From: Fidelibacterota bacterium
GTDB lineage: Bacteria; Fidelibacterota; UBA8477; JABMPR01
NCBI GenBank assembly: GCA_021736185.1
Contig: JAIPGJ010000020.1
Span: 1-32,389 of the forward strand
DNA: 32,389 nt
Reading direction: 5' to 3'
Part shown: one piece after another, positions 6,565 through 15,279 of the stretch
Numbering within the stretch: position 1 is the first letter of the stretch
Layout of the letters: the number at the start of each line of letters is the position of its first letter
Translations under genes and position numbers: made by a program
The notes under the pieces: model-generated
What the model was told of the DNA's origin: nothing
Seen by the model: the letters and a program-made list of their open reading frames with translations, nothing else
The model's database searches: none

Positions 6565-9492
6565 ATGGCAAACAAATTCAGGATGCTGACGTTTTTATCC
6601 ATGCTATTCACGATTCCATTGATGGGGCAGTATTGGCAACAGTGGGTTGAATATGACATGGATGTCTATCTTGACGTCGATCAAAAAACACTTCAAGCCA
6701 GCTCAAATCTTAGCTATGTGAATAACTCTCCTGACAGCTTGGACCGCATTCTCATGCATCTTTACCACAATGCCTTCAATCAAGGTACCATCGCTCAGTC
6801 AGTTTGGGAGGCATATGGTCAACCCTTTGATCTCGAAAAGGGCTGGACTGGTATTCGTATTCAAAAAGCAGTCAGTGATTCTCTGGAACTTGCATTTACT
6901 ATCAGGGACGACACAATCCTGGATATAGTTCTCAATAAACCCCTGCTCCCAGGTGATACCCTTTCTTTTAACCTGGACTGGACCTCCATGATCCACCCCT
7001 ATTTCGATCGTTCCGGTTGGAAGGCACAGCAGTTTGACTTCACCCAGTGGTATCCAAAATTTGTCGTATATGATGAAAATGGCTGGCACGATGATCCTTT
7101 TGGGGACTGGGGAGAGTTTTATGGCGAGTTTGGAAAATTTTCAGTGAACCTTGATGTTCCAGCCAATCAAATTGTGGCTGCAACTGGCATCGTTACTGAG
7201 GGTGATCCAGGTTGGGAAGCAGTAACTGTGGACACTTCCAAGCTATGGGAGGATTGGGTCGACGCATTTCGAATCGCACGAGAAGATTATCTGGCAGATC
7301 TGGATAGCACAGAGCGAAGACAAGTGCGTTTCCTTGCTGAAAATGTCCACGATTTTACCTGGATATGTTCTCCAGATTTTGTGTACGAGCACGGAGAATG
7401 GAATGGCATTGATGTACATGCTGTTTTCACACCTGAAGTTGGTAAAAAATGGACGAAGGATGTGGTCAGGTGGGGTCAAAATTCTTTGGAGTGGTTATCA
7501 GGAAAATTTGGAATGTATGCCTGGCCTCAAATAACCATTGCAAAGGCCATAGGCGGTGGTGGTATGGAATATCCCATGATAGTACTGGATTACACCGATA
7601 GTGAAAGCCTGGCCGTCCATGAGATTGGTCATAATTGGTTCTATGGAATGTTTGGCAATGATGAATTGGATGATGCCTGGCTAGATGAAGGTTTCACCAC
7701 TTTCCAGACACGCTGGTACCTGGAGCAGCACTATCCAGATAATGGATATTCCCTTTCCCGTGGCTATATCACCCCATTTGAAGCTGACCATTTGCCGCGT
7801 CAAATGTATCTGGAACGGGACTTGAAGCCGACCATTGAATACATGCTGTCTCCCGCCAATGAGCCCATCGCAATCCATAGTTTTGACTTCAATGATTATT
7901 CTTCCTACAACTACAATGCCTATGAAAAGCCAGCTATCATGTTGGATATGCTCAAAAATTATCTGGGCGAAACCCGATTCTTGGCTGGAATGCAGCTTTA
8001 TTTCGCACGCTGGTCTTTCAAGCACGTTAACGAAGATCGTTTTATCAAAGCCATGGAAGATGGTTGCGGAGAGGAATTGGATTGGTTTTTTGACCAATGG
8101 CTGCACACGACGCATTATGTCGATTATAAGTTGGTTGATTGGTCAGTCACAAAACATGATCAGGATCATTTCACAACCCGGATAAATGTCGATAATAAGG
8201 GCGGTATGTTTGTTCCTATTCCAGCAACGGTTTATGGTGAGACGGGTGAAACCGCTTCAGCCCCCCTGAAAGAATTTCGTTATCGAGACCAGGGTGTGAT
8301 TGAAGTCGAGTCAAATTTTAAGCCAATTCGGGTCACCCTGGATGCTGAGAACATTTTTTATGATGTGGATAGACGAGATAACGATAGTCAAAGAAAATGT
8401 GCCTGGCGTTATGATTATCAGGGCTGGGACGAGTATCCCGATGATAGGAATTTATATCAATGGAAACCAAAGTTTGGCTATAATGATTCAGCGGGTCTCG
8501 GTCTGGGTGTTAAAGTGAAGCGGGTTTATAGAACACCTGGAGATTTTGTACAAATGGGACTGGACCATAATTTCGCTTCCGGGAATCCTGATGTAGCGAT
8601 TTCATTCAGCCAGGTTGATGTGGGGCTCCCCTTTAAAGCGACCTGGTCAGGTACTGCCAAAGTCTGGCGTTCCATGGTTTATAGCTTCCTGGCTTTTGAA
8701 ATGAATTGGGCCAGCAAATTCTGGAGAGATCCCCTCCACTATCTGACATTGAGCATCGAATCAACCGATGCAAAAGATGCCCAGGTTTCTCCAGCAGACC
8801 AAACAGGAATTACCCGTCTGGGAATTCAATATGAATTGCAGGACGAATTGTATTCCGGAGATTATGGTTTTAGTGGGACTCTTTATGGCTCTCCAGGGAA
8901 ACTGGGAAGTTATGGCTCAGATTTTAACCAGTTATCTCTGATGAGTAACTGGAACAGAAACTTTGATGCTCTCCGGCTTAATAACCGAACCAACTTCCTG
9001 GCCAATTCAAGTACAACACCAAATCTTGTCAAGAGTCGTGTCGCATCCCAGGATTATCGATCTGTATATCTAGATAGGGGAGCATCCAGTCTTCAACATA
9101 TCGAAGATATGGATTTAGTTGGCTCTCATTATTATTTGAGGGGTGGCGGAAGAATGAGAGCATATACTGACTCTTTAGACCAACCTGCGAATTATATCTG
9201 GTCCAATAATATGGATATTACCTTTCTGACTTTGCCGGGTTTGCCCGACTTACTGGATTTTGGTATATTTTTGGATGTGGGACAGATATCCCAGAATGCA
9301 CAGAGCTGGACCAATGTTGGTGATATTGGATTTGCGCTTAACTATAAACCGAAGTGGAAACGCACAAACTGGGTATCAACCTTGATTCGCCCCTTTCAGC
9401 TAAAATTTGAACTCAGCATTTTACGATACGAAAATGCTGAATGGGTCAACACACTGGCCACGAATCCCTGGGTCTTCACCCTAACCTTATAA
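6565..9492 (+). CDS. Secreted M1-family metallopeptidase with C-terminal barrel-like domain
   Basis: Zinc aminopeptidase-type enzyme of 975 residues. GAGGGG at 6551-6556 sets the start. A signal peptide (about 1-21, ending PLMGQ) is followed by an M1 N-terminal beta domain and the catalytic domain: GGMEYP at 332-337 (a variant of the GxMEN substrate motif), HEIGH at 352-356 and the third zinc ligand Glu375 in WLDEG, so all metal ligands are intact. After about residue 620 the sequence becomes alternating, aromatic-rich strands to the C-terminal TLTL. Within it, LRGGG (858-862) and FGIFLDVGQI (Asp904) resemble the conserved loop and last strands of Omp85/bacterial surface antigen barrels. I infer an outer-membrane-anchored peptidase. 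It lies 19 bases upstream of an M14 carboxypeptidase, so the pair probably degrades exported or environmental peptides together. Confidence 0.9.
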   Translation: MANKFRMLTFLSMLFTIPLMGQYWQQWVEYDMDVYLDVDQKTLQASSNLSYVNNSPDSLDRILMHLYHNAFNQGTIAQSVWEAYGQPFDLEKGWTGIRIQKAVSDSLELAFTIRDDTILDIVLNKPLLPGDTLSFNLDWTSMIHPYFDRSGWKAQQFDFTQWYPKFVVYDENGWHDDPFGDWGEFYGEFGKFSVNLDVPANQIVAATGIVTEGDPGWEAVTVDTSKLWEDWVDAFRIAREDYLADLDSTERRQVRFLAENVHDFTWICSPDFVYEHGEWNGIDVHAVFTPEVGKKWTKDVVRWGQNSLEWLSGKFGMYAWPQITIAKAIGGGGMEYPMIVLDYTDSESLAVHEIGHNWFYGMFGNDELDDAWLDEGFTTFQTRWYLEQHYPDNGYSLSRGYITPFEADHLPRQMYLERDLKPTIEYMLSPANEPIAIHSFDFNDYSSYNYNAYEKPAIMLDMLKNYLGETRFLAGMQLYFARWSFKHVNEDRFIKAMEDGCGEELDWFFDQWLHTTHYVDYKLVDWSVTKHDQDHFTTRINVDNKGGMFVPIPATVYGETGETASAPLKEFRYRDQGVIEVESNFKPIRVTLDAENIFYDVDRRDNDSQRKCAWRYDYQGWDEYPDDRNLYQWKPKFGYNDSAGLGLGVKVKRVYRTPGDFVQMGLDHNFASGNPDVAISFSQVDVGLPFKATWSGTAKVWRSMVYSFLAFEMNWASKFWRDPLHYLTLSIESTDAKDAQVSPADQTGITRLGIQYELQDELYSGDYGFSGTLYGSPGKLGSYGSDFNQLSLMSNWNRNFDALRLNNRTNFLANSSTTPNLVKSRVASQDYRSVYLDRGASSLQHIEDMDLVGSHYYLRGGGRMRAYTDSLDQPANYIWSNNMDITFLTLPGLPDLLDFGIFLDVGQISQNAQSWTNVGDIGFALNYKPKWKRTNWVSTLIRPFQLKFELSILRYENAEWVNTLATNPWVFTLTL

Positions 9493-9511
9493 AAGCAAAG
9501 TGGTCTTATAA

Positions 9512-11767
9512 ATGAATAAAAAAATCATTCCCTTTCTAATCTTCTTCATGGTGTATACTTATGGAATGGCACAGGATACCTACGATAAAATCAGGGTGTG
9601 GTCAGAGAATACACCTCGTACCCTTTTTGAGCTCCAGGAGATAGGCGTTGATCCAGAGGCACTTGAGATTAGACCTGGAGTATATGTTGATGCTATTGTA
9701 AATCAGAATGAGAAGCTGGCGATTGAAAGCCTGGGATTTGCTACAGAAAATCTGGTCCTTGATCTCAGCTCACATTATGCATCCCGTTTGAGCCAGGGAA
9801 CATTTAGGGAATTGGGCTACGGGAGTATGGGTGGATATTTAACCTTTGACGAGATTATTGCCAGCATGGATTCTCTCCATGCAACTTATCCAGAGATTGT
9901 CTCGGCCAAACAAAGTGTCGGAATGAGCTATGAGGGTCGCAATATCTGGGCTTTTAAAATCTCAGATAATCCCAACGCACCGGATGGTGATCCCGAGGTC
10001 CTTTATAACTCACTCACCCATGCCCGTGAACCTGCAGCCATGATGACCTTAATGCATTTTGCCTGGTCTCTGGCGGAAAATTACAATCTGGACCCCACCA
10101 TGACCTTTCTCGTCAATGAGAGAGAACTTTGGTTCATCCCGGTTGTCAATCCAGATGGCTACGTTTTTAATCAACTCACCCATCCAGATGGGGGGGGAAT
10201 GCACCGCAAGAATCGGCGTCCCGGTTGCACCAGCTCTCCAGGAGTGGATTTGAATAGAAACTGGGGTTACTTCTGGGGATATGATGATCTGGGTTCAAGT
10301 CCTGATTCCTGCGGGACCACTTATCGCGGGAGTCAATCTTTTTCAGAACCTGAAACTCAGGCTCTGCGAGACTTTGTTATCAACCATGACTTCCAAACGG
10401 CGTTCAACTATCACAGTTATGGCAATCTTCTCGTTAAACCATTCAGCTATAATGAAGCTGTAGAATTACCAGTACCTGATGGTGAAATTTACAATCAATT
10501 GGGTCACGATCTGGTTGAATACAATGACTATTTATTTGGAACTGGAACTGAAACGGTGGGCTACACGGTCAATGGTGATGCCGTCGATTATATGTATGGT
10601 GACTTGGGGATTATCAATTTTACTCCAGAAGTCGGTGCTGGAGCAGATGGAGGCTTTTGGCCACCCACTGATAGGATATTTGAATTGGCAGCAGACAATA
10701 TCAACATGAATATTCATCTTGCCGGGTGTGCCGGAAACTGGATAGAACTGGATAATTTTGAACTCATTACAGATGGTCCCCTGGAATTTGAGGATGTGGT
10801 AAGTTGCGAATTAGAAGTGATGAACAAAGGTTTAGGGGCGGACGACTCACCGGCCATTCTGCATCTGACCTCACCAGACAGCAGCATCATCCCGTCACAA
10901 AGCTCCTTTGATGTTTCAGGTCTTCCTTCCCAGGCGATAAATGATTATGGCAGTGAGGGTCTCAGTTTTGAAATAAATACTCAAACGGGTGAATTGGCCA
11001 CGCTCATCTTATCAATAGAAATGTCTGGATTTGAGACCCAACGAGATACCTTTACCTGGATTATTGGCATTCCGGATACCATCCTGTTTGATGATTTTGA
11101 AGCAGGCAACCTGCTCTGGACTTCAGAGACCTGGGGAACCGAAGCCTCATCAGGCAGCGATAATCACTATTTGACAGATTCGCCATTAGCGAACTATTCT
11201 GGCTCATCCGTCTCAACCATGATTCTGAGTACGCCACTGAATCTTCGAGGATATAGCAATCCCGTTCTCCGCTTTGATGCCAGCTGGGATATTGAATTGA
11301 ATTATGACTTTTGCCAGGTCCTGGCCTCCGATGACGGCGGCAACAGTTGGTTGCCTCTCAGCGGAGAATATACAGATACTGGGAATGGAAGTTCAGTCCA
11401 GCCCCTGGGAGAACCAGGCTATCATGGGATTCAGGGATGGATCAGGGAGGATATTTCACTCTCCCATTTCACGGGTTCAAGAGAGCTATTATTGAGTTTT
11501 CAGCTGGCAAGTGATAATTATGTTGAAGGTGATGGCTTTCGTCTTGACAATTTGACAGTTTTGGGATGGGGATCAGGTTTTATCACTGGTGATATGAATC
11601 GGGATGGCTTGCTCAATGTTTCTGATGCAGTATTACTGCTGGAGTCAATCATCTCTGAGGCTGTACTAGATGTTGAACTGGCTGAATTAGCCGATACCAA
11701 TCAGGATGCCACGTTAGATGTGAGAGACCTGGTCATCCTAGTAGAATTGATCCTCGCGGAAGACTAA
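9512..11767 (+). CDS. Secreted M14 zinc carboxypeptidase with dockerin-like C-terminus
   Basis: Zinc carboxypeptidase of 751 residues with signal peptide (about 1-20, ending YGMAQ). The M14 domain spans about residues 110-410: HARE gives ligands His170 and Glu173, DLNRNW gives the substrate-binding Asn248-Arg249 pair, NYHSYG gives the third ligand His301, and TPEVG gives the catalytic Glu373. It should be active, like carboxypeptidase A/T enzymes. A beta-rich region follows, including a discoidin- or MAM-like jelly roll (about 520-690). The tail has two calcium-loop repeats, DMNRDGLLNVSDAV from 694 and DTNQDATLDVRDLV from 728, a type I dockerin-like pair. No cohesin gene is visible, so the tail may serve as a folding or surface-retention module. 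It follows the M1 gene by 19 bases, with only a weak ribosome site, suggesting a shared transcript. Confidence 0.93.
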   Translation: MNKKIIPFLIFFMVYTYGMAQDTYDKIRVWSENTPRTLFELQEIGVDPEALEIRPGVYVDAIVNQNEKLAIESLGFATENLVLDLSSHYASRLSQGTFRELGYGSMGGYLTFDEIIASMDSLHATYPEIVSAKQSVGMSYEGRNIWAFKISDNPNAPDGDPEVLYNSLTHAREPAAMMTLMHFAWSLAENYNLDPTMTFLVNERELWFIPVVNPDGYVFNQLTHPDGGGMHRKNRRPGCTSSPGVDLNRNWGYFWGYDDLGSSPDSCGTTYRGSQSFSEPETQALRDFVINHDFQTAFNYHSYGNLLVKPFSYNEAVELPVPDGEIYNQLGHDLVEYNDYLFGTGTETVGYTVNGDAVDYMYGDLGIINFTPEVGAGADGGFWPPTDRIFELAADNINMNIHLAGCAGNWIELDNFELITDGPLEFEDVVSCELEVMNKGLGADDSPAILHLTSPDSSIIPSQSSFDVSGLPSQAINDYGSEGLSFEINTQTGELATLILSIEMSGFETQRDTFTWIIGIPDTILFDDFEAGNLLWTSETWGTEASSGSDNHYLTDSPLANYSGSSVSTMILSTPLNLRGYSNPVLRFDASWDIELNYDFCQVLASDDGGNSWLPLSGEYTDTGNGSSVQPLGEPGYHGIQGWIREDISLSHFTGSRELLLSFQLASDNYVEGDGFRLDNLTVLGWGSGFITGDMNRDGLLNVSDAVLLLESIISEAVLDVELAELADTNQDATLDVRDLVILVELILAED

Positions 11768-11898
11768 ATAATATTGACTTCGATCTGTTTTTCTGAGGCA
11801 GAAATCGTTCTATATTTTAATAAATATTTACATAAACAAGCTTTGTAATAGTCAAGCCCTGCAAGCTATATTGGGCCGATTTTTAACAGGGGGGAAAC

Positions 11899-12777
11899 TT
11901 GAACAGGGAAGGTTCTGACGCTTTGCGACGATTCATTTTTATTATTTTAACTTCCATCCTACTCTCTTGTTCATTCACTGACATGTCTGGCTTGCCTAAG
12001 CCTCAAAAACCTATCACAATTACTCTAGGATATGCTGATAGTCTCTGGTTATTGAGGGCTGATACAGCGAATGCACAAGCTGCCTTGGATGTCTTTAAAC
12101 AGCTTGCAGCATCTGATTCAACATCTATTGAAATCTGGGCGAAACTTTCAAGAAGTTACTATTTCTGTGGCCAATATCTGACTCAAGCGCCCCAAGCACG
12201 CGATAACTTATTCATGCAAGGCTATGAAGTCAGCCAAACCGTCCTGAATCAGAACAGCAATTACCGAAACCTGCTCTTTTCCACAGGAGATGAGAGCATC
12301 GCTATCCGTGGACTTGACAAAACTTTTATTGAAGCCTTGTATTGGGGGATGGCGAATTACGGGCAATGGCTAGCTACAAAAAGCAGCCTGGTACGGCTGG
12401 GGCAAAGGGAAATTATCTGGGCTACCTTAGAGCATATCAATGTGCTGGATTCGACATTTTTTTATGGAGCTTATTACCGATTCAAGGGCGCTTTGTTAGG
12501 TCGTGATCCGGAAACTGAGAAGGATACTGCCCGGATCAAGAGAGCCTTTGATGAGGCCATTCAAAGATCACCGGATTACTTGGGAAATTACACTTTAATG
12601 GCTCAATACTATTGTCCCAGAGCCAAAGACAAAAATCTCTTTTACCAGCTCTTAACCAAGGTGATCACGACAAAACCAAATCCAGACCTGCCCTATTATC
12701 CTGAAAATTTGTATGAAAGAGTTCTGGCCGAAAGATTAATGGTTAAAGCTGAAAAAGAAAACTGGTTTAATCAATGA
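11899..12777 (+). CDS. TatT-like TPR lipoprotein (TRAP transporter T-component family)
   Basis: A 292-residue predicted lipoprotein. It begins with TTG, supported by a strong AGGGGGG at 11889-11895; no in-frame ATG precedes the signal sequence. The N-terminus has a hydrophobic segment and lipobox ILLSC (Cys about 24). The mature part is mostly helical with TPR-like repeats: a first unit around AALDVFKQLA and WAKLSRSYYF, and a later one with FDEAIQRSPDYLGNYTLMAQ. Overall layout fits the TAtT family, described from the Treponema Tp0956 protein, which works with periplasmic TRAP binding proteins. No DctP, DctQ or DctM gene lies nearby, so a TRAP role is not supported here. It overlaps a small membrane-protein gene by three bases and converges with the MMPL operon, whose homologous clusters may share such lipoproteins. 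Confidence 0.72.
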   Translation: MNREGSDALRRFIFIILTSILLSCSFTDMSGLPKPQKPITITLGYADSLWLLRADTANAQAALDVFKQLAASDSTSIEIWAKLSRSYYFCGQYLTQAPQARDNLFMQGYEVSQTVLNQNSNYRNLLFSTGDESIAIRGLDKTFIEALYWGMANYGQWLATKSSLVRLGQREIIWATLEHINVLDSTFFYGAYYRFKGALLGRDPETEKDTARIKRAFDEAIQRSPDYLGNYTLMAQYYCPRAKDKNLFYQLLTKVITTKPNPDLPYYPENLYERVLAERLMVKAEKENWFNQ

Positions 12778-12947
12778 AATCATTCCGCGGCGAGAGGCAA
12801 AAACAAAATGTTCCAGTCCGGGTCATGCTGACCATTCTGCTGCTCCTGACTTCCGTTTTGCTGGCAAATTATTTCCCGACTGCGAAAGAGGGAGATAGCC
12901 AAATACAGCAGACTAAATGGGAATCTTCTGTGGTAAAACAACCCTGA
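12774..12947 (+). CDS. Small single-TM protein, unknown function
   Basis: A 57-codon frame whose ATG (12774-12776) overlaps the TGA of the TatT-like gene (ATGA), which suggests translational coupling. The product has a basic N-terminus (KSFRGERQKQ), one hydrophobic segment (VMLTILLLLTSVLLANYF, about residues 18-35) and a short polar tail ending VVKQP, giving an inner-membrane protein with the tail probably in the periplasm, or an uncleaved signal anchor. I do not recognise a family. It could be a small partner of the lipoprotein, or a remnant of a longer exported protein. It ends 18 bases before the stop of the convergent operon. Confidence 0.5.
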   Translation: MKSFRGERQKQNVPVRVMLTILLLLTSVLLANYFPTAKEGDSQIQQTKWESSVVKQP

Positions 12948-12965
12948 TAGAATCTTTGATCTGGT

Positions 12966-13880
12966 TTAAAACTTAAAAGGGGGCTGTTCCATTTTGGACA
13001 GAGCTTCCCGTAGTTTTTCTTCGTCCAGGGAGAAAACCTTCTCCTCCTTCAGACTCCGGGCGATCTGGATATATCCATCCGATTTAAAATATTGTCGCAA
13101 TTGGCTTTGCAGTGGGATGATCTGCCGGCGAGGTTCCCATATTTGAGGCTCACCCGTTTCAATATTGATGATGCTTTCTGTAGCACTCGCCCAGGCTATC
13201 ACTGCCAGGCGGTACTTCTTCCAGAGGTCCTGTGAAATTTGCTGAACGAGTGCCTGGACATAAGGACTTAAAAACAAGAATCGTCGACTAAAGATGAGAC
13301 CCGTATGAAAATATTCCGGGACATTAATAATGCCATCAACCTTCAGGTGGTGACCCATGAGAGTGAATAATGCCATCAGCTGGTCTCCCAGACCAAGTCC
13401 TGGATAGGTCTGCCCCGGCAGTTGAGGCTTGCGGGGCGAAAAATCTGCTTTTGGGTTCTGCAATAGCAACCATTCCACAACTAAAACCTTTAACTGGTGT
13501 GAGTATTCATTCTCAGCATCTATTTGTTTTGGTACGAGGTGTTGGTATTTCGCCACAAAATCCATGACGATATGATCTCGGTCTCTATGACGTCCGTTGT
13601 AAATGGTTAAGCGGTGACGATAGGGGTCCTTGGTATCCACTACAATGGCGAGGTGTCGAATCCCCCGGTTGCGGGCTTGCCGATCAAGACCAAATCTTTC
13701 AATAATAAATTTAATCCCGTCTTCAGAATACTTGCCCAGGAACAAGGAGCTTGAGTTCGTCCCTGATCTATCTGTAAAAAAGTCATCCCAGCTCAGATCT
13801 TCCTGAGAAAAGTTGCTGGTGAGATCCATGGGAGAGATCCCCTTGGCTATTTTCTTATATTTACGATCAAATTTATTCAT
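12966..13880 (-). CDS. Conserved-looking protein of unknown function, last gene of MMPL operon
   Basis: A 304-residue protein whose ATG at 13880 shares one base with the stop of the preceding barrel gene (TGATG), so it is likely translated by coupling. A TTG at 13883 is a possible but weaker alternative start. No signal peptide or membrane segment is evident, so it should be cytoplasmic. It is rich in charged and aromatic residues; the most distinctive block is PGQTYPGLGLGDQLMALF followed by GIINVPEYFHTGLIFSRRF (about residues 155-205). The GLGLG turn and the conserved-looking His/Tyr cluster could mark a ligand or acyl-CoA site, but no standard motif is complete. I cannot assign a function. 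Co-expression with an envelope transport system suggests a job tied to its substrate or its regulation. Confidence 0.75.
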   Translation of the reverse strand: MNKFDRKYKKIAKGISPMDLTSNFSQEDLSWDDFFTDRSGTNSSSLFLGKYSEDGIKFIIERFGLDRQARNRGIRHLAIVVDTKDPYRHRLTIYNGRHRDRDHIVMDFVAKYQHLVPKQIDAENEYSHQLKVLVVEWLLLQNPKADFSPRKPQLPGQTYPGLGLGDQLMALFTLMGHHLKVDGIINVPEYFHTGLIFSRRFLFLSPYVQALVQQISQDLWKKYRLAVIAWASATESIINIETGEPQIWEPRRQIIPLQSQLRQYFKSDGYIQIARSLKEEKVFSLDEEKLREALSKMEQPPFKF

Positions 13881-15241
13881 CAAAAACTGTAACTCAGTCC
13901 AATAGTCAAGTTCGAAAAATCCTCAAGTTCCTTAAAACGATTTCCCACTTCATCACCGCCGATAAAGTAAGCCAAAGTGGTTTCAAGATTGAGCCCTTCT
14001 GCGATAGAATAAGTGGAACCAATATTGGTCATATAACCCGTGTCGTCCAGATTGACCATGAGCATTCCTCTCAATTCAAGCGAGTTGTCCAGCAGGGTAA
14101 CCATGGAGGATAGGATGATGACCTGATCAGCAATCATGGCAAAGGGCGTCCCCATACCTGCTGAAAAATCAGGAATGCCCATCTGTGAGAACTGTGATCG
14201 GAGTGGATCCAGAGCGTGATTGCTGGTGTCTTGAAGCATGGTTTCCAGTGCTTGAAAATTTACATCCTTTTCCATTGAAGCTGCCATTTTCTGTGTTCGA
14301 TTGCTCACATATTGTCCCATGAGTTGAACCGTATTGGGGAAAGCATATTCAACCTGAACCACTGATTGAAGATATTCAGCATCATAGGTGAATTTTGACA
14401 TGGCAAAATCAATATCAGGGGTTTTAGTACGGAAGTAGGCAAACTCACCTCTCAAGGTCCAATTACCAGGAAACAGGACAGCATCCAAACCCAGAACATC
14501 GGTTTTCCGATAGGTAAGGTGGCTGGTGAATACAGGAGCTCCACCCAGCATCAAAGGGCTAATATCGATTTCCATTCCCGCCGGGGAAAATGAACGATCA
14601 TGACCGTTGAAATAGGAGGCAGACACATCTCCGATGCCCATGGCGTATTGAACGCGAGTGCCAAATTCAAATTCATTTTCGGGATAAAAATAGTGAGCAT
14701 CAGCAGGAACCGGGATGTCTATGGGGAAGTCGGGTTCATTCAGGGGGAAGCGATTTGCCACAAATTTAGGGAGGGCAATCAGTTCAAATTGAAAATCGTT
14801 CATATATGTTTTCACAGCCAGACTTAGGGATCCCAGTTTTCTATCGGTCCCCGTGAGAAACATATAATAATAGTCATAAGGACTCAGGTTGTCTGTTGGA
14901 TTATTCGCATCCGCTGCACCCCAGGCATGGATCATTTTGCCCAGTTTTACTTCACCAAAATTTGGGTACCACATGAGGTAGGCTTCCCTAAGTTTAAGCA
15001 TATCTGCATCGAACTCAGGATCTTTCCAGCGCGTCTCCAGGGCGGTGACCGTTTTAAATTCAAAATCTCCCCTGGCATAATCCACAGAGAGATTAGCCAG
15101 ACGAAAGGGGAGATCAATCAGTGAAGCGTCACTAATTCTCAACATGCCTGAGGGGGTAAGATCACCAGAGATATCCAGTTGACCAAAGGTGGTCAGGGGG
15201 AGCAGCGCCACAACAAAAATGCTTGGGATGAGGTTTTTCAT
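13880..15241 (-). CDS. Outer-membrane beta-barrel protein of MMPL/LolA-like operon (DUF1302-like)
   Basis: A 453-residue exported protein. AAGGA lies 8 bases upstream of the ATG. A signal peptide (about 1-20, ending TTFGQ) precedes alternating strands with many aromatic residues and a C-terminal Phe (LSYSF), the usual outer-membrane barrel signature. Early strands such as FEFKTVTALETRW and LREAYLMWYPNFGEVKLGK, followed by WGAADANNPTDNLSPYDY, match the pattern of DUF1302-type barrels, which in proteobacteria sit beside MMPL permeases and LolA-like or DUF1329 proteins. The expected role is the outer-membrane exit, or a surface receiver, for a hydrophobic substrate moved by the two permeases. 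The gene starts 38 bases after the LolA-like gene. Family assignment is by pattern and context rather than a clear motif. Confidence 0.72.
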   Translation of the reverse strand: MKNLIPSIFVVALLPLTTFGQLDISGDLTPSGMLRISDASLIDLPFRLANLSVDYARGDFEFKTVTALETRWKDPEFDADMLKLREAYLMWYPNFGEVKLGKMIHAWGAADANNPTDNLSPYDYYYMFLTGTDRKLGSLSLAVKTYMNDFQFELIALPKFVANRFPLNEPDFPIDIPVPADAHYFYPENEFEFGTRVQYAMGIGDVSASYFNGHDRSFSPAGMEIDISPLMLGGAPVFTSHLTYRKTDVLGLDAVLFPGNWTLRGEFAYFRTKTPDIDFAMSKFTYDAEYLQSVVQVEYAFPNTVQLMGQYVSNRTQKMAASMEKDVNFQALETMLQDTSNHALDPLRSQFSQMGIPDFSAGMGTPFAMIADQVIILSSMVTLLDNSLELRGMLMVNLDDTGYMTNIGSTYSIAEGLNLETTLAYFIGGDEVGNRFKELEDFSNLTIGLSYSF

Positions 15242-15279
15242 TACTTGGTCCTTAAATCTCTTTGGATGATCACCATAAC

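Noticed and set aside
7681-8115. Minus-strand open frame of 144 codons inside the M1 peptidase gene
   Set aside because: The opposite strand carries intact M1 coding sequence, and the frame has no start signal or family features.
13880-15241. TolC-type outer-membrane channel for the RND permeases
   Set aside because: The sequence is strand-rich throughout and lacks the long coiled-coil helices of TolC proteins; no membrane-fusion protein gene is present either.
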